64,000 bases of DNA from contig JASEVX010000007.1 of the NCBI GenBank assembly GCA_031761405.1, positions 40,102,652-40,166,651 on the forward strand. Reading direction: 5' to 3'. Below are positions 10,384-21,772 of this stretch, piece by piece (position 1 is the stretch's first letter; every line of letters starts with the position of its first letter). The stretch is from Serripes groenlandicus (lineage: Eukaryota > Mollusca > Bivalvia > Cardiida > Cardiidae). The position numbers and the translations under genes were made by a program. The notes below the pieces were generated by a model. That model saw nothing but the letters and a program-made list of their open reading frames with translations. It was not told the origin of the DNA and searched no databases.

Positions 10384-10490
10384 AAATGGAGAAATTGCTC
10401 ATAGTGAACGATTTCTTTATTTGCGTAAATGTTTTCAAAATGCATCTACTGTGAAGGTCAAAGTGCGTCTGCATGTGGGAAACGACTGCA
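10384..10490. mobile_element. family A right-half fragment
   Basis: GGAGAAATTGCTCATAGTGA, TGTTTTCAAAATGCATCTAC and GCGTCTGCATGTGGGAAACG follow family A order. Confidence 0.55.
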
Positions 10491-10639
10491 ACACAATCCA
10501 CACGAAAAAACCACAACACACCAGCATATGCGTCTCAGATGGTCCAGGATCGTAAAACAGGTCGGTCACGTGTTATGTATCAAGCACCAGAGGTCACATC
10601 AATACCAATGAAACTCCTCTTCTGTCTTTTAAATGGATG

Positions 10640-11260
10640 GAAAAAAGTAAACCGTTGCTTTCGTCTGACATGGCAATCCGTTAATTTCACAGCAAGTAAC
10701 ATTTAGCCTCTATCCACCCTTTACATAGACTTCTAATTCTTTACTGAATTGGCAATGCCTTTAACATGAACGTCTGGACTGTTTGCTTGATATGATATTT
10801 CCAGAGTCATTTGCTTACATAATTTGCAAATATTGTGAGAAAAGGAGAACTCGCTCGCTTTTGACATGACGATCCGTTTAATTCACAGAAACTATCATAT
10901 TACCTCAATCTACCCCTGGCCTAGACTGTTATAGACTACTGGCTTGGAAAGACCTTTAAAATTGATATCGTAAATGATTAGTTAAAAGGATATTTCCAGA
11001 GTGGTTTGTTTTCGAAAGCAGTTAAAATATTGCAGGAAAATGATAAATTGTTTGTTTGAAATGGCGATTCTTTTTCTTTCAAAACTTTTAGAAAACAAAT
11101 GACACAATTGTGAGAATGAAAGCATTACTGTGATACAATGTTTAAATCAGTGTTGAAAAATGAGAAAGTGCTCGTATTGACATGGCGATCTGTACAATTC
11201 ACGGCAAGATCATTCAGTTTCTACCTTCCCTTTCCCACACTGCTATCGACGGCCTTAGTA
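10640..11260. repeat. degenerate tandem array, about 196-bp period
   Basis: GAMATGRCRATYCGT-like strings begin at 10667, 10863, 11058 and 11179. Each is followed by TTTCACRGMAA-type and ACCTCTAYC-type blocks, and each is preceded by AAAATGAGAAAGTGCTCG-like sequence. Spacing is 196, 195 and 121 bp, so the last unit is shortened. No coding role is evident. Confidence 0.6.
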
Positions 11261-11550
11261 AAATACCTGGCAAAATATTGTCTTCCTGTTACTTTTTTTT
11301 TTATAAAAATGGAATATGTCTCGTTCTGAGTAATTTCTCATTTTCTTTATCTCCCAGCATTGTTTTTAAATACCGTCTGCCGCAATGGCGTCAAATGTCG
11401 TTTGTTACCAGGTAAAATATTTAGTTCCAATAAGGTGTAACTGCACGTTGTGACAAAATGTCTTACGCCTGTTTAGATGGAAGTCAAATAGTTACAAACC
11501 GAGCACCAGGAAAACCAAACTCTTTGTGGTTTTAAATGGCATGAGAAGAT
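11261..11550. other. no recognisable feature
   Basis: AT-rich DNA with T runs. Nothing supported. Confidence 0.4.
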
Positions 11551-11778
11551 AATAGACGTCCCACGAGACCAAAGTTATGGACTCTGCGTAATGTATCGAC
11601 CGGATCAGCCTCAGCATGCCACGCAGGCTAATCCGGGCAGACACTTATCGCCTGTTGTGGATATTCTGTTTCAGGAATCATTATTATCTACCTCTATCCC
11701 CCTAGTCCGCGCAGACTAATCCGGGCCGATACATTACGCCGAGTCTATTATCTTGGTTTTCTCGTAGAACGGCTCATA
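11551..11778. mobile_element. family D palindromic element
   Basis: Left end GACGTCCCACGAGACC, right end the inverse (GGTTTTCTCGTAGAACGGCT). Inside are GCGTAATGTATCGACCGGAT, GATCAGCCTCAGCATGCC, TTCTGTTTCAGGAATCATTA, CTCTATCCCCCTAG and CGATACATTACGCCGAG. It shares termini and order with five other copies in the window. Confidence 0.8.
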
Positions 11779-12727
11779 GATATCTGACTACACAGTCACG
11801 TTATCTGATTCAAATGTACTGTTTTATTTAAAGGTATTTAAAAACCTCCATGACTTTTTCACGACCAGAGGAGATTTAGATTTTAGATTGCGCAGTAAGA
11901 GTTTCATCTACAGTGTTTTCCCAAGTCCCTAACACTTATTTGTTGAAGTTGTAAGGATTCGCGAACACAAAGAGAGCTTTTTTATCAATCTCTCAACATT
12001 GTCATTTCGTGAATTATCACTTCGATGATCACTCAATACAAGCATTTATCGATTTAAACCGAAGCAAAACAATTATAACATATTTGAAAAGAACTATGTT
12101 TACATATAAAGGTCTGTTCCTCTTTGCAATAACACATTTGTATTCTTGAGTTATAATACATGTACTTGGAATATCAGACATGCAATGTTTTCCAAGCTTT
12201 TCAGTATTTACACTTTCATTAATACAAATTTTCGACAGATTTTGGTTTCATGTTTTTCGGCGATAGCTGTCTTAACCTCAGTTTTAACCTAGATGTATAA
12301 ACAAATTATCTAGATTGTAGACCAATCAAATGTTGTATTTAATGAACAATGTCGAAGAAATAAAAGACATTAAACGTTTTGATTGGTTCATAGTTAAGTT
12401 GGCGATCCTACGAGAGGCACTAATAAGGGGAAGTTTTAAAATGAAATGTTCTGCATTCTAACCTTTAATTGTTTTCATTAAAAAATAAATGTCAGTGAAA
12501 AAAATCAGCGAAAACGTAGGAAATATAATATTTAAGAGCAAAGTATTAATCATTTTTGAAACATGATAAGTTTTCAGTTATTTATCGGCAATTGAAACGT
12601 ATACACCTTTTGGGAGCCTCGCTTAAACTCCAGTCATGTGATGTATTCTATTGAATGCGCATGTTCCATTTCTTAGTGTTTTCTCATATTGATCGCCGTT
12701 TATCTTTTTTAAGATATTTCTTGTTAA
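11779..12727. other. no gene seen; inverted CCAATCAAA pair at 12311-12392
   Basis: There is no coding signal. GACCAATCAAA at about 12321 and its inverse TTTTGATTGGTTC at about 12378 bracket about 60 bases, which could be a small inverted-repeat element or chance. Confidence 0.35.
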
Positions 12728-12769
12728 AAGTAGTCTGCCGTAGATGTGTTGTAAGTGGGTAAGAATTTA
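12728..12769. mobile_element. family A right-terminus fragment
   Basis: AGTAGTCTGCCGTAGATGTG, then TTGTAAGTGGGTAAG, matches the family A right end. A matching left-end-like piece (GCCGACGACTTTGAACATAT) lies at 12998-13025. The intervening sequence is unassigned and carries an open 129-codon minus-strand frame with no recognised similarity. Confidence 0.5.
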
Positions 12770-13048
12770 GCCTGTATGCCGAGGACGATTGAAGGGAGTA
12801 CGCCATGACATCTCTACCTACATTACCCGCGTTCAGCACATCCAGGAAATTGATGAAGAGATATGACCACTTATACCCAGCAGGAAGGGTTACACAATAT
12901 TTACTGGTAAATGTCAAGAATAATCGAGACGAGTCAGATAGAAACGATTCGAACTCACAGATGATCATTAACACCTTCCAAAATACAGTAACTCTACAGC
13001 CGACGACTTTGAACATATCTAGATAAAAGAGAGTGAACAGGTCTTTCC

Positions 13049-14144
13049 TATGGTGGCATACTTCTGCCACCACATAACCACTTAATTATCACGTTATTTA
13101 ACTAGTTAGTCACTTAATTATCATGATAAATATCTGATTAACGCGTTAATTTTTATGTTAACAGATACATATGTCAATACAAAAAAGTCTATGTTACTGC
13201 CCACTACTGCCAACAGATACCTACATAATGCCATTTTAGACATATTTTAAGTGGTTAATGCGTTATGTAACTAGTTAATCAGATACGTTTCGTGATATTT
13301 ATGTGGTTAACTAGTTATTGAGATAAGTATCGCGATATTTAAGTGGTTAACTAGTTACGTAACTAGTTAGTCAGATAAGTTTCGCGATAAGTATGTGGTT
13401 AACTAGTTACGTAACTAGTTAATCAGATAAGTATCACGATAATTATGTGGTTAACTAATTACGTAATTATCACGATACTTATCTGACTAACTAGTTACGT
13501 AACTAGTTAACTACATACTTATCGCGAAACTTATCTGATTAACTAGTTACGTAACTAGTTAACGACATAATTATCATGATACTTATCTCACTAACTAGTT
13601 AACTACATAAGTATCACGATACTTATCTGACTAACTAGGTACATAACTAGTTAACCACATAATATCGTGATAATTATGTGGTTAACTAGTTACGTAATTA
13701 TCACGATACTTATCTGACTAACTAGTTACGTAACTAGTTAACCACATAATTATCACGATACTTATATGATTAACTAGTTACGTAACTAGTTAACTACATA
13801 CTTATCGCGAAACTTATCTGACTAACTAGTTACGTAACTAGTTAACGACATAATTATCATGATACTTATCTCACTAACTAGTTAACTACATAATTATCAC
13901 GATACTTATCTGACTAACTAGTTACAAAACACGTTAGTCACTTAATATATATCAAAAATGGCATTATGTAGGTATATGTTGGCAGTAGTGGGCAGTAACA
14001 TATACTTTTTAGTGTTAACATAACTATCTGTTACCATAAAAAAATAACGCGTTAATCAGATATTTATCATGATAATTAAGTGACTAACTAGTTAAATAAC
14101 GTAATAATTAAGTGGTTATGTGGTGGCAGAAGTATGCCACCATA
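13049..14144. mobile_element. 1096-bp inverted-repeat (foldback) element with 6-bp target duplication
   Basis: The element starts TATGGTGGCATACTTCTGCC, and its right end is the same sequence inverted. Terminal inverted repeats extend about 205 bp (13049-13255 and 13935-14144) with only scattered differences. CTTTCC occurs immediately outside both ends (13043-13048 and 14145-14150). The extreme terminus is itself a hairpin (GGTGGCA, 6-base loop, TGCCACC). The interior repeats units built on ACTAGTTACGTAACTAGT. There is no coding capacity, so it is non-autonomous. The superfamily is not assigned. Confidence 0.85.
13256..13934. repeat. interior array of ACTAGTTACGTAACTAGT palindromic units
   Basis: Units of about 50 bp combine the palindrome with RTAAGTATCRCGATAATTAT or its inverse. 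Up to about 13450 they read in one orientation (GTGGTTAACTAGTTACG), and beyond that mostly in the other (ACTTATCTGACTAACTAG). The interior thus continues the inverted symmetry of the ends. Confidence 0.8.
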
Positions 14145-14317
14145 CTTTCCTCCGCAATATTTCTCTTATTACTCAACAAAAATAATAAGGATGTTAGAAC
14201 ATGAAAAATGCCCCTTATCTAGTGCTCTGAAGGAATAATAATACATTTCTCTAAAAATGATTCGTTGTATGAAGTTGAAAACATGACGGTAAAGAGATGA
14301 GAGAAATTGATTATTGT

Positions 14318-14393
14318 CAAGCCGGGATAGCCAAGTCGGTAACGACGATGGTTATCAATTTAGGGGTCGAGAGTTCGAATCCCGGACTTGCCA
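14318..14393 (+). repeat. tRNA-like sequence, probably a SINE head
   Basis: GATAGCCAAGTCGGTAACGA is a good A box, and GAGAGTTCGAATCCCGG holds a good B box about 40 bases on. The possible acceptor stem (GTCAAGCCGG with CCGGACTTGCC) pairs only with a gap, and no clear anticodon stem was found. It resembles the SINE-B heads more than a functional tRNA. Confidence 0.55.
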
Positions 14394-14760
14394 ATCATTA
14401 TTTATCCGGAGAAAAATATAAGTATATTCTAAGGACCGTTTTTGCCAAACGCGCCTCGTCTGGTGGTATAGGAGTCGAGAAAGCATAAATCCACGTCACA
14501 GTTAATCTTCGTGGTCGTTAAAATACGTCGTAGTAAAAAAGAGGACGATGGCGAAATGACAATTTTCTTCGTTTCGTTGATACATTATACTGTGTTAGAC
14601 GATTTATATGGAGTCTTCTCTTTAAATATGTCTGGGGAACATTTAATGTCTAGAAATTAATAATTGCGTTTTAAAAAAGAGTTGAAAACGTTGTGGGAAA
14701 GAGAAAAAACTGCTCTTTGTGAAAAGTTAACCTGTTTGTTGGGTAACGCTGACAAAATCA
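14394..14760. other. no recognisable feature
   Basis: The sequence after the tRNA-like head (AAACGCGCCTCGTCTGGTGG) may be a SINE body. No second copy was seen in the window. Confidence 0.35.
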
Positions 14761-14774
14761 ATTTGAAGCTGTTG

Positions 14775-15001
14775 TTTTGTTTGCATGGTGTTTACGCCGC
14801 TCTTAAACAATTCAGTTACATAACGGCGTTCACTGCGTAAGTGACCAAGATAAATGGTCCATTTATCTTGACAACAGAGAATCAGTCCTTGGTGTCAATG
14901 AGGGAAAGTCCTTACAACCATGTTTAAAGACTTTGGTATGACGAAGACGGGGATCAAACCCACGACCCGAGGCTGACGCTGTTCCACAACACCATTGAGG
15001 T
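14775..15001 (-). mobile_element. SINE-A with 14-bp target duplication
   Basis: On the plus strand it starts with the inverted tail GTTTACGCCGCTCTTAAACA and ends with an inverted tRNA-like head (GGGGATCAAACCCACGACCC). ATTTGAAGCTGTTG occurs at 14761-14774 and again at 15002-15015, a clean target-site duplication. Confidence 0.85.
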
Positions 15002-15293
15002 ATTTGAAGCTGTTGGGCTACGCGCTTGGTCTTTACAAGTCATGTTACTGTAACATTGACTCAAAAGAGGGAATAACAGGTCCTAGGTCCATTGCATTTC
15101 TAAATTAAGCAATGTTTCCCGAAAATAAACATTAGCGAAGTTGTGAGAAGTGTAGATACAGATCTGTCTGTGGACCTTAGTTATTTGATTTCTCAGAAGT
15201 ATCTCGAAACATTCTGTGACTAATGAATATTCACAGACCGCAAACGTCATATAGTTGGTTGTCTTGCAATGACGCTCACGTTTAATTTCCTCA

Positions 15294-15440
15294 CTGCCGA
15301 ATTTCACAGAGTCGACTCTTCCATGCTGAAAATTGGACCACTCCATTTTTCGTTCATTAGAAAAGTTGGTAAAAGTTAGTGTATTAGTGGCAAACCATGC
15401 AGATTTCAGGAGAGACGGCTCGTTGCTGGGAAAGGATTAA
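15294..15440. mobile_element. family E fragment fused to a family A right end
   Basis: TGCCGAATTTCACAGAGTCG, CTCTTCCATGCTGAAAATTG and ATGCAGATTTCAGGAGAGAC follow family E in the orientation seen at 33186-33395. The piece then ends GGGAAAGGATTAA, which is the family A terminus. It lies about 100 bp left of the satellite. Confidence 0.6.
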
Positions 15441-18400
15441 AGCGATGTTATTGCGTGTCTCCGTGTGTCGGTACATCCTGAATAGGAATCGATGTAATCT
15501 CAACAATAAAGTTAGAGAAACAGGATGTATCGGTAATCTCAGAACAGACCACTGTTTTAACCCTTTCCCACATACAACACACAATACAGACCACTGTTTT
15601 AACCCTTTCCCACATACAACACACAGAACAGACCACTGTTTTAACCCTTTCCCAAATACAACACACAGAACAGACCACTGTTTTAACCCTTTCCCACATA
15701 CAACACACAGTACAGACCACTGTTTTAACCCTTTCCTACATACAACACACAGTACAGACCACTGTTTTAACCCTTTCCCAAATACAACACACAGAACAGA
15801 CCACTGTTTTAACCCTTTCCCTCATACAACACACAGAACAGACCACTGTTTTAACCCTTTCCTACATACAACACACAGTACAGACCACTGTTTTAACCCT
15901 TTCCCACATACAACACACAGAACAGACCACTGTTTTAACCCTTTCCCACATACAACACACAGAACAGACCACTGTTTTAACCCTTTACCACATACAACAC
16001 ACAGTACAGACCACTGTTTTAACCCTTTCCCACATACAACACACAGATCAGACCACTGTTTTAACCCTTTCCCTCATACAACACACAGTACAGACCACTG
16101 TTTTAACCCTTTCCTACATACAACACACAGTACAGACCACTGTTTTAACCCTTTCCCACATACAACACACAGAACAGACCACTGTTTTAACCCTTTCCCA
16201 CATACAACACACAGAACAGACCACTGTTTTAACCCTTTCCCACATACAACACACAGAACAGACCACTGTTTTAACCCTTTCTCACATACAACACACAGTA
16301 CAGACCACTGTTTTAACCCTTTCCCACATACAACACACAGTACAGACCACTGTTTTAACCCTTTCCCACATACAACACACAGAACAGACCACTGTTTTAA
16401 CCCTTTACCACATACAACACACAGAACAGACCACTGTTTTAACCCTTTACCACATACAACACACAGTACAGACCACTGTTTTAACCCTTTCCCACATACA
16501 ACACACAGTACAGACCACTGTTTTAACCCTTTCCCACATACAACACACAGTACAGACCACTGTTTTAACCCTTTACCACATACAACACACAGTACAGATC
16601 ACTGTTTTAACCCTTTCCTACATACAACACACAGAACAGACCACTGTTTTAACCCTTTCATACATACAACACACAGTACAGATCACTGTTTTAACCCTTT
16701 CCCACATACAACACACAGTACAGACCACTGTTTTAACCCTTTCCCACATACAACACACAGAACAGACCACTGTTTTAACCCTTTCCCACATATAACACAC
16801 AGTACAGACCACTGTTTTAACCCTTTACCACATACAACACACAGAACAGACCACTGTTTTAACCCTTTACCACATACAACACACAGAACAGACCACTGTT
16901 TTAACCCTTTCCCACATACAACACACAGTACAGACCACTGTTTTAACCCTTTACCACATACAACACACAGTACATACCACTGTTTTAACCCTTTACCACA
17001 TACAACACACAGAACAGACCACTGTTTTAACCCTTTCCCACATACAACACACAGTACAGACCACTGTTTTAACCCTTTCCTACATACAACACACAGTACA
17101 GACCACTGTTTTAACCCTTTCCTACATACAACACACAGAACAGACCACTGTTTTAACCCTTTCCCACATACAACACACAGTACAGACCACTGTTTTAACC
17201 CTTTCCCACATACAACACACAGAACAGACCACTGTTTTAACCCTTTCCCACATACAACACACAGTACAGACCACTGTTTTAACCCTTTCCTACATACAAC
17301 ACACAGTACAGACCACTGTTTTAACCCTTTCCCACATACAACACACAGAACAGACCACTGTTTTAACCCTTTCCTACATACAACACACAGTACAGACCAC
17401 TGTTTTAACCCTTTCCCACATACAACACACAGTACAGACCACTGTTTTAACCCTTTCCCACATACAACACACAGAACAGACCACTGTTTTAACCCTTTCC
17501 CACATACAACACACAGTACAGACCACTGTTTTAACCCTTTCCCACATACAACACACAGTACAGACAACTGTTTTAACCCTTTCCTACATACAACACACAG
17601 TACAGACCACTGTTTTAACCCTTTCCTACATACAACACACAGAACAGACCACTGTTTCAACCCTTTCCCACATACAACACACAGTACAGACCACTGTTTT
17701 AACCCTTTCCCACATACAACACACAGAACAGACCACTATTTTAACCCTTTCCTACATACAACACACAGAACAGACCACTGTTTTAACCCTTTCCCACATA
17801 CAACACACAGTACAGACCACTGTTTTAACCCTTTCCCACATACAACACACAGTACAGACCACTGTTTTAACCCTTTCCTACATACAACACACAGAACAGA
17901 CCACTGTTTTAACCCTTTCCCACATACAACACACAGTACAGACCACTGTTTTAACCCTTTCCCACATACAACACACAGTACAGACCACTGTTTTAACCCT
18001 TTCCCACATACAACACACAGTACAGACCACTGTTTTAACCCTTTCCTACATACAACACACAGTACAGACCACTGTTTTAACCCTTTCCCACATACAACAC
18101 ACAGAACAGACCACTGTTTTAACCCTTTCCTACATACAACACACAGTACAGACCACTGTTTTAACCCTTTCCCACATACAACACACAGTACAGACCACTG
18201 TTTTAACCCTTTCCCACATACAACACACAGAACAGACCACTGTTTTAACCCTTTCCCACATACAACACACAGTACAGACCACTGTTTTAACCCTTTCCTA
18301 CATACAACACACAGAACAGACCACTGTTTTAACCCTTTCCCAAATACAACACACAGAACAGACCACTGTTTTAACCCTTTCCCAAATACAACACACAGAA

Positions 18401-18619
18401 CAGACCACTGTTTTAACCCTTTCCCACATACAACACACAGAACAGACCACTGTTTTAACCCTTTCCCACATACAACACACAGAACAGACCACTGTTTTAA
18501 CCCTTTCCCAAATACAACACACAGTACAGACCACTGTTTTAACCCTTTCCCACATACAACACACAGAACAGACCACTGTTTTAACCCTTTCCCAAATACA
18601 ACACACAGTACAGACCACT

Positions 18620-19250
18620 GTTTTAACCCTTTCCTACATACAACACACAGTACAGACCACTGTTTTAACCCTTTCTCACATACAACACACAGTACAGACC
18701 ACTGTTTTAACCCTTTCCCACATACAACACACAGAACAGATCACTGTTTTAACCCTTTCCCACATACAACACACAGAACAGACCACTGTTTTAACCCTTT
18801 CCTACATACAACACACAGTACAGACCACTGTTTTAACCCTTTCATACATACAACACACAGTACAGACCACTGTTTTAACCCTTTCCCACATACAACACAC
18901 AGTACAGACCACTGTTTTAACCCTTTCATACATACAACACACAGAACAGACCACTGTTTTAACCCTTTCCCACATACAACACACAGTACAGACCACTGTT
19001 TTAACCCTTTCATACATACAACACACAGAACAGACCACTGTTTTAACCCTTTCCCACATACAACACACAGAACAGACCACTGTTTTAACCCTTTCCTACA
19101 TACAACATACAGAACAGACCACTGTTTTAACCCTTTCCCACATACAACACACAGTACAGACCACTGTTTTAACCCTTTACCACATACAACACACAGAACA
19201 GACCACTGTTTTAACCCTTTCCCACATACAACACACAGTACAGACCACTA
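18620..19250. repeat. higher-order block within the satellite, copy 1
   Basis: A run of 12 consecutive variant units here (including three TTCATAC units and the rare CAACATACAG unit at about 19101) recurs in the same order 1596 bp downstream, exactly 38 units away (rare unit at about 20697). Confidence 0.75.
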
Positions 19251-20059
19251 TTTTAACCCTTTCCCACATACAACACACAGAACAGACCACTGTTTTAACC
19301 CTTTCCCACATACAACACACAGTACAGACCACTATTTTAACCCTTTCCCACATACAACACACAGAACAGACCACTGTTTTAACCCTTTCCCACATACAAC
19401 ACACAGAACAGACCACTGTTTTAACCCTTTCCCACATACAACACACAGAACAGACCACTATTTTAACCCTTTCCCACATACAACACACAGAACAGACCAC
19501 TGTTTTAACCCTTTCCCACATACAACACACAGTACAGACCACTATTTTAACCCTTTCCCACATACAACACACAGAACAGACCACTGTTTTAACCCTTTCC
19601 CACATACAACACACAGTACAGACCACTATTTTAACCCTTTCCCACATACAACACACAGAACAGACCACTGTTTTAACCCTTTCCCACATACAACACACAG
19701 TACAGACCACTATTTTAACCCTTTCCCACAAACAACACACAGAACAGACCACTGTTTTAACCCTTTCCCACATACAACACACAGAACAGACCACTGTTTT
19801 AACCCTTTCCCACATACAACACACAGAACAGACCACTGTTTTAACCCTTTCCTACATACAACACACAGTACAGACCACTGTTTTAACCCTTTCCCACATA
19901 CAACACACAGTACAGACCACTGTTTTAACCCTTTACCACATACAACACACAGTACAGACCACTGTTTTAACCCTTTCCCACATACAACACACAGTACAGA
20001 CCACTGTTTTAACCCTTTCCTACATACAACACACAGAACAGACCACTGTTTTAACCCTT

Positions 20060-20300
20060 TCCCACATACAACACACAGAACAGACCACTGTTTTAACCCT
20101 TTCCTACATACAACATACAGTACAGACCACTGTTTTAACCCTTTCCTACATACAACATACAGAACAGACCACTGTTTTAACCCTTTCTCACATACAACAC
20201 ACAGTACAGACCACTGTTTTAACCCTTTCCCACATACAACACACAGTACAGACCACTGTTTTAACCCTTTCATACATACAACACACAGAACAGACCACTG
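20060..20300. repeat. second higher-order block, repeated 1008 bp downstream
   Basis: Two adjacent CAACATACAG units, then TTCTCAC, a normal unit and TTCATAC, occur from about 20101 and again from about 21109. The offset is 1008 bp, exactly 24 units. Confidence 0.75.
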
Positions 20301-20850
20301 TTTTAACCCTTTCCTACATACAACACACAGTACAGACCACTGTTTTAACCCTTTCCTACATACAACACACAGAACAGACCACTGTTTTAACCCTTTCCTA
20401 CATACAACACACAGTACAGACCACTGTTTTAACCCTTTCATACATACAACACACAGTACAGACCACTGTTTTAACCCTTTCCCACATACAACACACAGTA
20501 CAGACCACTGTTTTAACCCTTTCATACATACAACACACAGAACAGACCACTGTTTTAACCCTTTCCCACATACAACACACAGTACAGACCACTGTTTTAA
20601 CCCTTTCATACATACAACACACAGAACAGACCACTGTTTTAACCCTTTCCCACATACAACACACAGAACAGACCACTGTTTTAACCCTTTCCTACATACA
20701 ACATACAGAACAGACCACTGTTTTAACCCTTTCCCACATACAACACACAGTACAGACCACTGTTTTAACCCTTTACCACATACAACACACAGAACAGACC
20801 ACTGTTTTAACCCTTTCCCACATACAACACACAGTACAGACCACTATTTT
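20216..20850. repeat. higher-order block within the satellite, copy 2
   Basis: This repeats the variant order of the block at 18620-19250 at an offset of 1596 bp. A related but shorter series (three TTCATAC units, then a CAACATACAG unit) is also present near 24210-24490. Confidence 0.7.
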
Positions 20851-21524
20851 AACCCTTTACCACATACAACACACAGTACAGACCACTGTTTTAACCCTTT
20901 CCCACATACAACACACAGTACAGACCACTGTTTTAACCCTTTCCCACATACAACACACAGTACAGACCACTGTTTTAACCCTTTCCCACATACAACACAC
21001 AGTACAGACCACTGTTTTAACCCTTTCCTACATACAACACACAGAACAGACCACTGTTTTAACCCTTTCCCACATACAACACACAGAACAGACCACTGTT
21101 TTAACCCTTTCCTACATACAACATACAGTACAGACCACTGTTTTAACCCTTTCCTACATACAACATACAGAACAGACCACTGTTTTAACCCTTTCTCACA
21201 TACAACACACAGTACAGACCACTGTTTTAACCCTTTCCCACATACAACACACAGTACAGACCACTGTTTTAACCCTTTCATACATACAACACACAGAACA
21301 GACCACTGTTTTAACCCTTTCCCTCATACAACACACAGTACAGACCACTGTTTTAACCCTTTCCCACATACAACACACAGTACAGACCACTGTTTTAACC
21401 CTTTCCCACATACAACACACAGTACAGACCACTGTTTTAACCCTTTCCTACATACAACACACAGTACAGACCACTGTTTTAACCCTTTCCCACATACAAC
21501 ACACAGTACAGACCACTGTTTTAA

Positions 21525-21772
21525 CCCTCCCACATACAACACACAGTACAGACCACTGTTTTAACCCTTTCCCACATACAACACACAGAACAGATCACTG
21601 TTTTAACCCTTTCCTACATACAACACACAGTACAGACCACTGTTTTAACCCTCCCACATACAACACACAGTACAGACCACTGTTTTAACCCTTTCCCACA
21701 TACAACACACAGAACAGATCACTGTTTTAACCCTTTCCCACATACAACACACAGAACAGACCACTGTTTTAA
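21525..21772. repeat. duplicated three-unit block carrying a 2-bp deletion
   Basis: CCCTCCCACATAC, two bases shorter than normal, occurs at 21525 and 21649, each followed by a normal unit and then a unit with AGATCACTG. The 124-bp spacing (126 minus 2) shows that the deleted unit was copied with its neighbours. The first deletion closes the long plus-strand reading frame. Confidence 0.85.

Noticed and set aside
12684..13073. 129-residue minus-strand protein
   Set aside because: The frame runs through two family A fragments and into the end of the fold-back element, so it is a composite of repeat sequence.
14318..14393. Functional tRNA gene
   Set aside because: A and B boxes are good, but the acceptor and anticodon stems do not form cleanly. 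The head matches SINE-B copies.
15397..21564. 2055-codon open reading frame as a secreted or structural repeat protein
   Set aside because: It is an automatic result of a 42-bp unit without stops. There is no signal peptide or unique domain, two opposite-strand frames are open too, variation is mostly replacing, and a 2-bp deletion ends it.
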